A DNA stretch of 64,000 bases, taken from the NCBI GenBank assembly GCA_020832415.1, contig JAFIES010000032.1:20568-84567 (forward strand), read 5' to 3'. Positions 54,948-63,806 of the stretch are shown in pieces. The notes beneath the pieces were generated by a model, which was given only the letters and a program-made list of their open reading frames with translations, ran no database searches and was not told the origin of the DNA. Position numbers and translations under genes: made by a program. The DNA is from Balneolaceae bacterium. Its GTDB lineage: Bacteria > Bacteroidota > Rhodothermia > Balneolales > Balneolaceae. Positions within the stretch are counted from its first letter, which is position 1. The number at the start of each line of letters is the position of its first letter.

Positions 54948-55712
54948 ATGGCTATAGTTCAACTCAAAGGAATTACAAGGGTATATAAATCGGGTTCGCT
55001 TGCTGTAGAAGCTTTGCGTGGAATTGATTTACAGATCGCGGAGGGCAATTTTGTATCGATAATGGGAGCCAGTGGTTCAGGTAAATCAACGCTGATGAAT
55101 ATACTGGGTTGCCTCGACAAACCAACCGAGGGATCGTACAACCTGGGTGGTGAAGATGTTTCCACTTTCGACAAAAGCCGGCTTGCAAAAATTCGAAACC
55201 GAATGCTTGGTTTTGTATTTCAAAGTTTCCACCTGCTTCCGCGTACATCAGCGCTTGAAAATGTAGAGCTGCCCCTGCTTTACAGTGATGACAATCTCAG
55301 CTGGAAAGAGATTCACAAACGGGCACGCGAGGCACTCGAAATAGTTGGACTGGGCGACAGAACTGATCATAATCCCAATGAACTTTCGGGTGGCCAGCAG
55401 CAGCGAGTGGCTATTGCGCGAGCGCTTGTTTCAAACCCCAAAATTTTACTGGCAGATGAACCAACCGGTAATCTGGACAGCCGCACCACACTCGAAATTG
55501 TTGAACTTTTCCAGAAATTAAATAAAGGCGGTTTAACGATTATTATGGTAACACATGAACCGGATATAGCCCGTTTTTCAAACCGAATCATTACGCTTCG
55601 TGATGGCCTTATGAGCTCAGATAAAACCATTGAACCGCTAAATGCTCTCCAGGCTCTTGAAAACTGGAAGGATGAAGAAAAAATACAACAAGAAAGCGAG
55701 GTGCAATCATGA
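54948..55712 (+). CDS. MacB-type ABC transporter ATP-binding protein
   Basis: A 254-residue ATPase of the LolD/MacB type: Walker A GASGSGKST (~40), Q-loop FQSFHLLP, signature LSGGQQQRVAIARAL, Walker B ILLADEPTGNLDS and the H-loop VTHEP. It energises a tripartite transporter with the adaptor upstream and the FtsX-fold permease downstream (ATGA overlap). In the E. coli system ATPase and permease are one MacB chain; here they are separate proteins. Confidence 0.93.
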   Translation: MAIVQLKGITRVYKSGSLAVEALRGIDLQIAEGNFVSIMGASGSGKSTLMNILGCLDKPTEGSYNLGGEDVSTFDKSRLAKIRNRMLGFVFQSFHLLPRTSALENVELPLLYSDDNLSWKEIHKRAREALEIVGLGDRTDHNPNELSGGQQQRVAIARALVSNPKILLADEPTGNLDSRTTLEIVELFQKLNKGGLTIIMVTHEPDIARFSNRIITLRDGLMSSDKTIEPLNALQALENWKDEEKIQQESEVQS

Positions 55713-56938
55713 AAGTTTCAGCTGTACCCTATGTTGCATTAAAGGCATTACGAAGAAACCGAATGCGTACACTTCTTACAGCTCTTGGTATTGTAATTGG
55801 TGTGGCAGCGGTAATAACAATGGTAGGGCTTGGTCAGGGGGCCAGCTCAGAAGTGCAGGAGCAGGTGAACAGACTTGGGCAAAACGTTGTATTGGTTTTT
55901 CCCGGTGCCCGGCAGCTTGGGGGGGTTAGTATTGGTGGTGGCAGTGCGAATACACTTACCATTGAAGATGCCCATGCCATTCGTGATGAGATTCCCGAAG
56001 TGGTGGCTGCCAGCCCGGAAGTTCGCTCGCAACGTGTGCTTGTGTATGGGAATCAAAACTGGCACACCCGTATATACGGGCAATCAGCGGATTATCTGCA
56101 AATACGCCAGTGGCCTATTGAAAGTGGCCGAATGTTTTCAGATGAAGATGTGGAGAGGGCTTCATTGGTTGCTGTTGTAGGCCAGACGGTTGTGGATGAA
56201 CTATTTGAGGGCTCAGATCCCATTGGTGAAACGGTGCGGGTACGGGGATTACCAATCGAAATCATTGGAGTTCTGTCAAGAAAAGGTATGTCGCTGATGG
56301 GGTCTGTTCAGGATGATATTATGATTGTACCATACACTACAGCCTTTCAGCGTATTTCCGGCCGATCGCATGCTATGGTAATCAACGTTCAGGTTTATGA
56401 TGAACAGTCGATGGCCATTGCCCAGGAGAAAATTACAGACTTACTTAGAGAGCGGCACCGCCTGGCGCCCTATCAAGAAGACGATTTTACCGTGCAAACT
56501 CAGGAGGATGTAGCCGAAGCTGCAACGGAAACTTCCCGAATTATGACATGGCTGCTCGCATCCATAGCCGGAGTCTCACTTTTTGTGGGAGGGATTGGCA
56601 TTATGAATGTGATGCTTGTGAGCGTAACCGAACGAACCAGAGAGGTTGGCCTTCGTCTTGCTGTAGGTGCCCGCTCACCGGATGTACTGTTGCAGTTCCT
56701 AATCGAAGCGGTGGTTTTGTGTCTGCTTGGAGGAATAGGAGGTATATTATTAGGTGTACTCGCTACGGAGGTGATTGCAACTTATGCAGGTTGGCCCGCA
56801 CTATTTTCAACAGAGGCGATGGTTGTAGCCGTTGGAGTATCCGCCGCAGTATCCGCCGCAGTTGGGGTATTTTTTGGATTCTACCCCGCCTGGAAAGCGT
56901 CCCGCCTCGATCCAATTGTGGCTCTGCGAACAGAGTGA
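55709..56938 (+). CDS. MacB-type ABC transporter permease (FtsX fold)
   Basis: A 409-residue permease with an N-terminal membrane helix (TLLTALGIVIGVAAVITMVGLG), a large periplasmic MacB_PCD domain (~45-255) and a C-terminal three-helix FtsX domain (WLLASIAGVSLFVGGIGIMNVMLVSVTERTREVGLRLAVGAR). It starts inside the ATPase stop (ATGA). With the adaptor and an outer membrane factor it would export macrolides, peptides or lipids; the substrate is not deducible. No TolC gene is nearby. Confidence 0.93.
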   Translation: MKVSAVPYVALKALRRNRMRTLLTALGIVIGVAAVITMVGLGQGASSEVQEQVNRLGQNVVLVFPGARQLGGVSIGGGSANTLTIEDAHAIRDEIPEVVAASPEVRSQRVLVYGNQNWHTRIYGQSADYLQIRQWPIESGRMFSDEDVERASLVAVVGQTVVDELFEGSDPIGETVRVRGLPIEIIGVLSRKGMSLMGSVQDDIMIVPYTTAFQRISGRSHAMVINVQVYDEQSMAIAQEKITDLLRERHRLAPYQEDDFTVQTQEDVAEAATETSRIMTWLLASIAGVSLFVGGIGIMNVMLVSVTERTREVGLRLAVGARSPDVLLQFLIEAVVLCLLGGIGGILLGVLATEVIATYAGWPALFSTEAMVVAVGVSAAVSAAVGVFFGFYPAWKASRLDPIVALRTE

Positions 56939-57204
56939 TTTAGTATCTTTTAAAAGTTCTAAATAACAATTAGGCTTTAGTTTGCCAATATACACTGTAG
57001 TTTTACTTTTATTGCTGATAATGAAGCTACATTAACAGTACGCTTTAATTTTATAATTTGATTATTCTTTTGAATTTTAATTGTTTACATCATTTAAAAA
57101 ATGTAGTATTAACAGATAAATGTTGTTACAACATCTTTTTAGGTTACTGATTTTTACCTGCAATACCATCTTAGTTTCTACCACTATAACTCTATGCATA
57201 GGAT

Positions 57205-58299
57205 TTGTCAGAAGAAAAATTAATATCACATCTTCGTGTTGATAAGGGGAATGCTAAATTAGAAAATTGCACTGATCAAAAGGCAGCAAAGTACCTTTTA
57301 TTAAAAAAATACCTGAATGAAACTTTAGGCGGAGAAGTCACATCAGCTCTGGTTTGGTATAAATTTCCTGTCAATGACTACTTCAAACCACTATCTTCAG
57401 ATGAGAGTGGAATTTTCTGTACACAAAAAATTAATTGCGTAGGCAGGGTTAATAAATTTTTTGAAGCTGCAAATGAAAACATGCAGAACGGTCAGTATTT
57501 GGTGGCTACAGTTGAAACGAAGGATGAGAGAAAAGAACGGCTGCTTCGAAAATACCCGTCACCGATTAGTTACCCCTATTATTCACTTGATTTTTTACTC
57601 AAACGGGTATTTCCAAAGTTAAAACCTACAAGGAAAATTTATTTTGCAATTACCGGTGGTAAGAACAGAGTTATCTCACTTACAGAAGCACTGGGGAGAC
57701 TCGTAAGCTGTGGATTTGAAATAGTTGGTCACAAAAAAATCAATAACCTCACTTATATCATATCAAAAAAAATAAAAAAGCCTTTTTATGATATGCAGCC
57801 CACATTTGGTGCCATTATTAAATTGAAGCGTATTGGCTATCAAGGTAAAATATTTGATGTATATAAAGTGCGTACGATGTATCCATATTCAGAGTATCTG
57901 CAGGAGTATGTATACCAAATAAATAACCTGGAGGAAGGAGGTAAATTCCAGGATGATTTCAGAACTACATCCTACGGCCATTTTTTCAGACGGTTCTGGA
58001 TTGATGAATTACCGATGATTTATAACTGGTTACGAAGAGAGATGAAACTGGTTGGTGTTAGGCCTTTAAGTGAGCACTATTTTTATCTGTATCCTCAAGA
58101 GATCCAGGAGATGCGAATTAAATCGAAACCGGGACTTGTACCTCCTTACTATGCAGATTTACCAAAAGGACTTGATGAAATTCTGGAGTCAGAAAAAAAA
58201 TATCTTGAATCGTACAACGCCAATCCGATCAAGACAGATTTAATCTATTTTTTCAAAGCGTTTAAAAACATTCTATTCACGGGCGCCCGAAGCAGATAA
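57205..58299 (+). CDS. Membrane-less bacterial sugar transferase (Bacteroidota type)
   Basis: A 364-residue protein starting at TTG (an in-frame TAG is 6 nt upstream). The C-terminal half carries the bacterial sugar transferase core: KVRTMYPYSEYLQEYV, FRTTSYGHFFRRFWIDELPMIYNWLRREMKLVGVRPLSEHY and KPGLVPPYYAD. The N-terminal half (~60-175, including TGGKNRVISLTEALGRLVSCGFEIVGHK) replaces the usual membrane domain and is conserved in Bacteroidota relatives as I remember them. It probably transfers a sugar phosphate to undecaprenyl phosphate. It stands alone, away from any polysaccharide cluster. Confidence 0.82.
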   Translation: MSEEKLISHLRVDKGNAKLENCTDQKAAKYLLLKKYLNETLGGEVTSALVWYKFPVNDYFKPLSSDESGIFCTQKINCVGRVNKFFEAANENMQNGQYLVATVETKDERKERLLRKYPSPISYPYYSLDFLLKRVFPKLKPTRKIYFAITGGKNRVISLTEALGRLVSCGFEIVGHKKINNLTYIISKKIKKPFYDMQPTFGAIIKLKRIGYQGKIFDVYKVRTMYPYSEYLQEYVYQINNLEEGGKFQDDFRTTSYGHFFRRFWIDELPMIYNWLRREMKLVGVRPLSEHYFYLYPQEIQEMRIKSKPGLVPPYYADLPKGLDEILESEKKYLESYNANPIKTDLIYFFKAFKNILFTGARSR

Positions 58300-58364
58300 G
58301 ACGAATCTGTAATACTGATGCAAACTCTGCATCAAACCCCATCTCACGGATACTTTGTTCAAAG

Positions 58365-58404
58365 CTTTACATCTACATAAAACTTCGTTAACAAAATGGT
58401 AACA
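58365..58404 (+). promoter_or_regulatory. Candidate Pho box (11-bp phased repeats)
   Basis: CTTTACA (58365), GTTAACA (58387) and GGTAACA (58398) begin 22 and 11 bp apart, matching the 11-bp spacing of PhoB/PhoP direct repeats (the TTAACA class of Bacillus PhoP). The repeat expected at 58376 (CATAAAA) is poor. It lies 67-106 bp before a TonB receptor gene followed by an alkaline phosphatase. Weak alone, but the context supports it. Confidence 0.45.
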
Positions 58405-58421
58405 CAATAAGCCTTTCTTAC

Positions 58422-58454
58422 CCGTGTAATTGCTTCAAATCTAACTATACACGG
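58422..58454 (+). promoter_or_regulatory. Inverted repeat in the receptor leader
   Basis: CCGTGTA / TACACGG (58422-58428 and 58448-58454) is a 7-bp inverted repeat with a 19-bp loop, ending 16 nt before the receptor ATG. It may be a leader hairpin or an operator; its role is unknown. Confidence 0.35.
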
Positions 58455-58470
58455 AATAAATACAACTGTT

Positions 58471-61284
58471 ATGATCAAACAGATCCTATCTTTACTATCA
58501 ATACTTTTGGTAACGTCATATGCCGTTCAACCCGTTGCGGCAGCTTCTGACGATTCAAGGGCAAGCATCTACGGAATTGTAACCGATGCGGAAACCGGAG
58601 ACCCCTTAACCGGTGCAACTGTAGTTGTACGGGGAACAAATATCGGTACATCCACAGACATTGAGGGGCGTTTTCGCCTGCGAAGGGTTCCTGCCGGTAC
58701 TCAAATACTTACCATTAACTATGTTGGCTACGAGTCTTTCGAGGAGGAAATTACTCTTGAAGGCGGGGTTCAACTCCGAAAAGATGTATCTCTTCAAATA
58801 GGACGCCTCGAACTGGAAGGTGTAAATGTAGTTGCGCAGGCGATCGGGCAGGCAGGTGCCTACAATCGCCAGAGAAATGCACCTAATATTGTTACCGTAG
58901 TCTCTGATGAGCAGATTCAGCGATTCCCGGATTTAAATGTGTCGGACGCTCTCCGGAGAATGCCGGGTATTTCAACGGAAGAATTTCGTGGTGAAGCAAC
59001 CGCTATGTTTGTTCGCGGAATGGCCCCGGGCCTGAATACTGTAACGCTCGATGGCGAACGGCTGGCTACAACCGGTACAACCGACAGAGACGTTTCTCTC
59101 ACAGGACTTTCTTCTGATTTGATAGGTGCCATTGAAGTTACCAAGGCGATCACACCGGATATGGATGCAGATGCCGTTGGCGGTTCTGTAAATCTGGTTG
59201 CTAATCGTACAGTAGGTGATCAGCGAATTTTTAATGTGATGGCTTCCGGCGGATGGCACAACTTTGCCGGATTTGGCAATCCGAAAGCGAGCGTTCATTA
59301 TGGACGATCAAGTGGAAACTTGAGCTACTCACTTCGCGGTAATATCAGCCGTGAAAACCGCAGAATGGATGACATTCGTCACTTCTGGAGTGAACAGGAG
59401 TTTAATGGACAGATGATCGACCGTATTGATCAAATGCGAATTGGTGAATATGAATTTCAAACCGACAGATACGCACTTGCAGGCCGAATGGATTACAGAC
59501 TGAGCGACAATCACTCACTGTTTGTACGTGGTATGTACAATATGAGAGACAAAGAGGGCATCCGCCATCAGTTCAGGCTGCGCCCTGATCGTGGAAATAT
59601 TGTAAGCCTTAATGGATCGGTTTATGAAGTTTCAGGTGCCCGGGTTGAACCGATAGGCCGACGAAATGCTATTCAGAATGAACTGGCAAGTTTAACAGTT
59701 GGCGGTGAAAGTGATTTCACAAATATGTCGATGGATTACAGCTTCACCTATTCATACGGGACACACAACTCACCATATCAGGAGTATTTACGATACAGGG
59801 CAAATGGCCTGGATATGACCTATGATGTAACTGACAGAAATTCTGCCATTGTAAACTGGGTCAATGGTTCAGAATCGGTATTATCTGATCCCTCAAGTTT
59901 CAGGATGACCCGCTACGAAAACCGAATTGATGATGTGGTTGATAACGACATCAACACAAGAGTAAACTTTACGATGCCATACAACCTCGGTAGCGCAGCC
60001 GGTAACTTTAAATTTGGCGGGCGTTTCTTCCATAAGCAGAAAGATCGTAACCATGAGGTCATTGAGTTTAATGATATCAGTGGTACATTTTTGATGAGTG
60101 AGGTGGCATCAAACGGCTTTAATCGTGAGCTGGTTGATGGCAGATATCAGATATTTCACACTGTAGACTGGACAAAAGGAATTCCATTTAAGGAAGCAAA
60201 TATGAATAACTTCCGGATGGATGCTGATGATGAACTGGAATTTTATCTCGTATCTGACCCATCGGACTATATTGCCACAGAAACAATTGCAGCCGGTTAC
60301 CTGATGACCACCATCGAAATTGATGACTGGATGTTTCTCGCTGGTGTTCGTGCAGAAAATACTGGCACCACATATAAAGGTACCCGTACACTGATCGATG
60401 AAAATGAACGTTTTGCAGGCCGGGAGCAGATGGAAGAGAGCGGCACATATCTCAACTTCTTCCCGATGGCACACATTCGGTATAATCTAACAAATCGATC
60501 AAACCTGCGCCTTGCATGGACCAACGCCATTGCACGGCCTTCATTTACAGATCTGGCACCATTCGAAATTGCAAATTTTGAGAGTGAATCTGTTCGCAGA
60601 GGCAATCCGAATCTGAAAGCGTCACGTGTGATGAACCTCGACCTTATGTATGAGCATTATTTCAGTAGTGTGGGAATTCTCTCAGCCGGGTTATTCTACA
60701 AGAGCCTGCAAGACTTCGTTTTCGAAGAGGTTTCTGTAGAAACAAGTGGTCCATTTGAAGGATTTCAAACAAGAAAGCCACAAAACGGAACTACAGCAGA
60801 AGTTTGGGGTGCTGAAATTGCCTGGGAGCAGCGCCTGCACTTTTTACCCGGTTTTCTGAGTGGCCTTGGAGTGTATGCCAACTATACATGGTCCGGTTCT
60901 AACGCTCAGCTTCGTATTGACAGGGAAGTAGAACTTCCGCGACAAATACCACATGTAGTTAATACCGCTCTTACCTTTGAAAGAGGCGGTTTCTATACAA
61001 TGCTGTCGTACAATTACCAAAGTACATATCTGTACCAAATCAGTACTTCGCAGGTATCGAATCACAGAAGCCACCTGTTTCCCAGCAACGACAGATATAT
61101 GCGCTGGCAAGAAAGGGTTGACCTAACGCTTAGATACCAGGCCAGTGACTTCATACAGATTTTTGCAGATGCCAGAAACCTGACCAACTCACCGCAGCTT
61201 TGGTATGATGGCGGCCCGGAATTTCATTACCGATCATCATTCAACCATGTAAATGCAACCATGGGAGTTCGATTAACTTTTTAA
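58471..61284 (+). CDS. TonB-dependent receptor with CarboxypepD_reg-like domain
   Basis: A 937-residue outer membrane receptor. After the signal peptide (ILSLLSILLVTSYAVQPVAA) comes a carboxypeptidase-regulatory-like domain (~32-110, YGIVTDAETGDPLTGATVVVRG). A plug (~125-235, RFPDLNVSDALRRMPGISTE, KAITPDMDADAVGGSVNL) and a barrel ending NATMGVRLTF follow. This plug form (TonB-dependent receptor, TIGR01782-like) occurs next to phosphatases and polymer-degrading enzymes. The neighbouring alkaline phosphatase suggests uptake of a phosphorylated compound (inference). A terminator separates the two genes. Confidence 0.9.
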   Translation: MIKQILSLLSILLVTSYAVQPVAAASDDSRASIYGIVTDAETGDPLTGATVVVRGTNIGTSTDIEGRFRLRRVPAGTQILTINYVGYESFEEEITLEGGVQLRKDVSLQIGRLELEGVNVVAQAIGQAGAYNRQRNAPNIVTVVSDEQIQRFPDLNVSDALRRMPGISTEEFRGEATAMFVRGMAPGLNTVTLDGERLATTGTTDRDVSLTGLSSDLIGAIEVTKAITPDMDADAVGGSVNLVANRTVGDQRIFNVMASGGWHNFAGFGNPKASVHYGRSSGNLSYSLRGNISRENRRMDDIRHFWSEQEFNGQMIDRIDQMRIGEYEFQTDRYALAGRMDYRLSDNHSLFVRGMYNMRDKEGIRHQFRLRPDRGNIVSLNGSVYEVSGARVEPIGRRNAIQNELASLTVGGESDFTNMSMDYSFTYSYGTHNSPYQEYLRYRANGLDMTYDVTDRNSAIVNWVNGSESVLSDPSSFRMTRYENRIDDVVDNDINTRVNFTMPYNLGSAAGNFKFGGRFFHKQKDRNHEVIEFNDISGTFLMSEVASNGFNRELVDGRYQIFHTVDWTKGIPFKEANMNNFRMDADDELEFYLVSDPSDYIATETIAAGYLMTTIEIDDWMFLAGVRAENTGTTYKGTRTLIDENERFAGREQMEESGTYLNFFPMAHIRYNLTNRSNLRLAWTNAIARPSFTDLAPFEIANFESESVRRGNPNLKASRVMNLDLMYEHYFSSVGILSAGLFYKSLQDFVFEEVSVETSGPFEGFQTRKPQNGTTAEVWGAEIAWEQRLHFLPGFLSGLGVYANYTWSGSNAQLRIDREVELPRQIPHVVNTALTFERGGFYTMLSYNYQSTYLYQISTSQVSNHRSHLFPSNDRYMRWQERVDLTLRYQASDFIQIFADARNLTNSPQLWYDGGPEFHYRSSFNHVNATMGVRLTF

Positions 61285-61355
61285 CATCTAAGCAGTCTGT
61301 TGGTGATTGTCAGTTTAGCGCAGTTATTTAGCTGACTCACATAAAAATTAAAATG

Positions 61356-61394
61356 AAAGTGGAACGGTCAGAAATGCTCGTTCCACTTTTCTTT
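61356..61394 (+). terminator. Terminator after the TonB receptor gene
   Basis: An 11-bp stem AAAGTGGAACG / CGTTCCACTTT (61356-61366 and 61379-61389) is followed by TCTTT. It separates the receptor from the alkaline phosphatase gene, so the latter needs readthrough or its own promoter. Confidence 0.85.
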
Positions 61395-61449
61395 ATCTGT
61401 TCTAAGGAGCCAAAAATCATCAGCCGTTAATTTGATTCATTCAAACAAT

Positions 61450-62904
61450 ATGAAACGTAAAGATTTTCTAAAAACCGGTATGGCTGCCGGATTGGGGGCA
61501 TTTCTTCCAATCAGCCAAAAAAAATCATCACCATCACCCATTATCGGGAAAGCGAGAAATATTATCTTTTTTGCTTATGATGGATTTACCTGGGAAGATT
61601 TCTCCTCAGCACAGCATTTTTCACATCGAAATTTTGGTAAACCGCTCCACCTCGAAAAGTTATTCAGGACGGGATCGGCCGGGAGTATGCAGAGCCATAG
61701 CTTAACCAGTATGGTAACTGATTCGGCAGCGGCAACCTCTGCATGGGCCACCGGGCGTAAAATTGTGAACGGCTCGTTATCCATCTATCCGGATGGGGAT
61801 GAGCTCACAACCATTCTTGAACTGGCTAAGGCGAAAGGAAAAGCTACGGGCATCATCTCAAATACTACGATAACGCACGCTACTCCGGGTGGCTGGATAG
61901 CAAAGCAGATCAACCGGCGCGATGAAGAAAATATAGCCGAACAGTATGCAGAGTTTAAAGCAGATGTGATGATTGGCGGGGGAATTGAAGCGTTTTCACC
62001 CCAGCTGAGGAGTGATGGAAACGATCTCTATAAGCCATTACTGGATAGTGGTTATTCGGTGATAACTGACAGAGAAGCTTTTGCAAATGTTCGTTCAGAC
62101 AAAATTCTTGCTACGTTTAATGAAGGTCATATTCCCTATGAAATTGACCGAAGATTTCGCGGGGCAGTTTCTCCAACGCTGAATGAAATGGCGAAGAAGG
62201 GGATAGAGATACTGGACGGCTCCGAAAATGGATTTTTACTTCATATTGAGGCGGGCAGAATCGATCATGCCAATCATCGGAATGATGCCGGTGCAGCACT
62301 CTGGGAAATTTTTGCTGCCGATGAAACTCTTGGCATGCTGATGGACTATGTTGATAAAACTCCTGAAACAGTACTCATTATGGCAAGCGATCACGGAACC
62401 GGTGGTGCCAGTGTATATGGAGTGGGTGAGCGATACCGCGCATCCAGTGATGTTCACGATCTGCTTAACCGAAGAACGGCTTCTTTTCCCTGGATAATGA
62501 GTCAGCTTGGAAACTCGCCGGATACAGATCTTATTATTGATATGATTGAAGATACTACCGGCGTTCTTGTCTCACTTTCGGATGCAGAACTGTTGCAGCA
62601 AGCCATTGCAGGAGAGATTCAGATGCCTGATGCTGCTGCTTTTCCACGCCAGCCCATTGCCACACTTGGATGGATTTTAAAGGGGGGAACCAATGATAAC
62701 CCTACACATCTTAACATCAATTATGGAACAACCCAACACACTGCAGGTGCAGTACCTGCAGCCGTTTATGGAAATGGTGTGGAGGTAAAACCTTTTGGTC
62801 TTGTGGATAATACCGACTTTTTCTACTGGATGACGGAAGCGATGGTTATCGAGCATCAAAATCCGGAGATGAGCCCTGAAAAAGCGGCATCGTTTTATGA
62901 GTGA
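61450..62904 (+). CDS. Alkaline phosphatase (PhoA superfamily)
   Basis: A 484-residue exported phosphatase. The N-terminus MKRKDFLKTGMAAGLGAFLPIS looks like a Tat-type signal with RK in place of RR. The catalytic site is visible: IIFFAYDGF (metal Asp44), SMVTDSAAATSAWATG (nucleophile Ser92), EAGRIDHANHRND (metal His/Asp) and MASDHGTGG, with the later His in TQHTAGAVP. I chose ATG 61450 over the track's TTG at 61432 because it begins the signal peptide. It hydrolyses phosphomonoesters in the periplasm. It follows a TonB receptor with a candidate Pho box. Confidence 0.93.
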   Translation: MKRKDFLKTGMAAGLGAFLPISQKKSSPSPIIGKARNIIFFAYDGFTWEDFSSAQHFSHRNFGKPLHLEKLFRTGSAGSMQSHSLTSMVTDSAAATSAWATGRKIVNGSLSIYPDGDELTTILELAKAKGKATGIISNTTITHATPGGWIAKQINRRDEENIAEQYAEFKADVMIGGGIEAFSPQLRSDGNDLYKPLLDSGYSVITDREAFANVRSDKILATFNEGHIPYEIDRRFRGAVSPTLNEMAKKGIEILDGSENGFLLHIEAGRIDHANHRNDAGAALWEIFAADETLGMLMDYVDKTPETVLIMASDHGTGGASVYGVGERYRASSDVHDLLNRRTASFPWIMSQLGNSPDTDLIIDMIEDTTGVLVSLSDAELLQQAIAGEIQMPDAAAFPRQPIATLGWILKGGTNDNPTHLNINYGTTQHTAGAVPAAVYGNGVEVKPFGLVDNTDFFYWMTEAMVIEHQNPEMSPEKAASFYE

Positions 62905-62912
62905 TATTAACT

Positions 62913-63353
62913 AAACATGGTATTTCTTGGTGTTGGCAAGGGTTTCGTGATGCTGATAAATGAATCAGCTAACCCAAAGTTTTGATCTTTATCGAAGAAA
63001 TACCATGTTTTAGTTTTGTGAACCCCGAAATTATATGATCCGTGTCTACGACACTTTGATGTTGGTGCCTGCTTTGTACCATAGAATGAATTCTGTGGGT
63101 ACAAGATTGGCCGTGCAGATGGCACTTTTTCTTTTCTGATTCATCATCGATTCGAGCAAGATTTATTACAAGTTATGCTATGAAAGAAGATATCTATCTC
63201 CATGATTTGAATTCTAAAACTCATGTGTAAACCATGTAAAAACTCATCTACGTTCTCCAAGTGCCGGAGGCACGTCTGATTTTATAACCCGGGAATTTAT
63301 TCCCGTGTAAGAGGTTAGAATTAAGAAAAGAGTGCCATCGGCACGATACATTT
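62913..63353. repeat. Long tandem repeat unit 1 (441 bp), palindrome-rich
   Basis: First copy of a unit starting AAACATGGTATTTCTTGG. It contains a 13-bp inverted repeat CATGGTATTTCTT / AAGAAATACCATG (62916-62928 and 62995-63007) enclosing the hairpin GCTGAT-AAATGA-ATCAGC. REP-like GTGCC-GGA-GGCAC and a CCCGGGAAT / ATTCCCG palindrome lie further on. The ORFs reported here are not genes. No transposase is visible. Confidence 0.85.
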
Positions 63354-63806
63354 AAACAAGGTATTTCTTGGTGTTGGCCAGGGTTTCATGATGCTGATAA
63401 ATGAATCAGCTAACCCAAAGTTTTGATCTCAATCGAAGAAATACCAAGTTTTTGGGTCAACATTTTCGTTATGTGAGGCCGCAGTCATATGATCCGTGTC
63501 TACGACACTTTGAGGTTGGTGCCTGCTTTGTACCACAGAATGAATTCTGTGGTTACAAGATTGGCCGTGCCGATGGCACTATTCTTTTCTGATTCATCAT
63601 TAATTCGGGTATTATTTATTAAAAGATATGCTATGAAAGCAGATACCTATCTCCAAGATTTGAACTCTAAAACTCATGATGTAATCCATGGAAAAATTCA
63701 TCTACATTCTCCGAGTGCCGGAGGCACGTCTGATTTTATAACCCGGGAATTCATTCCCGGGTAAGAGATTAGATGTATGTAAAAAGTGCCATCGGCACGA
63801 TACATT
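63354..63806. repeat. Long tandem repeat unit 2 (453 bp)
   Basis: Second copy, very similar to unit 1 with scattered substitutions and small indels. It holds CCACAGAAT-GA-ATTCTGTGG, GTGCC-GAT-GGCAC, GTGCC-GGA-GGCAC, CCCGGGAAT-TC-ATTCCCGGG and GTGCC-ATC-GGCAC hairpins. The left outer arm is CAAGGTATTTCT and the right AGAAATACCAAG, so the outer pairing is weaker than in unit 1. Confidence 0.85.

Noticed and set aside
57060-57160. Possible terminator or riboswitch before the sugar transferase
   Set aside because: Only a 6-bp ATGTTG/CAACAT hairpin with an AT-rich setting; not enough to call.
62956-63764. Plus- and minus-strand ORFs inside the tandem array
   Set aside because: They lie wholly in repeat units, change between copies and follow palindrome structure rather than codon structure.
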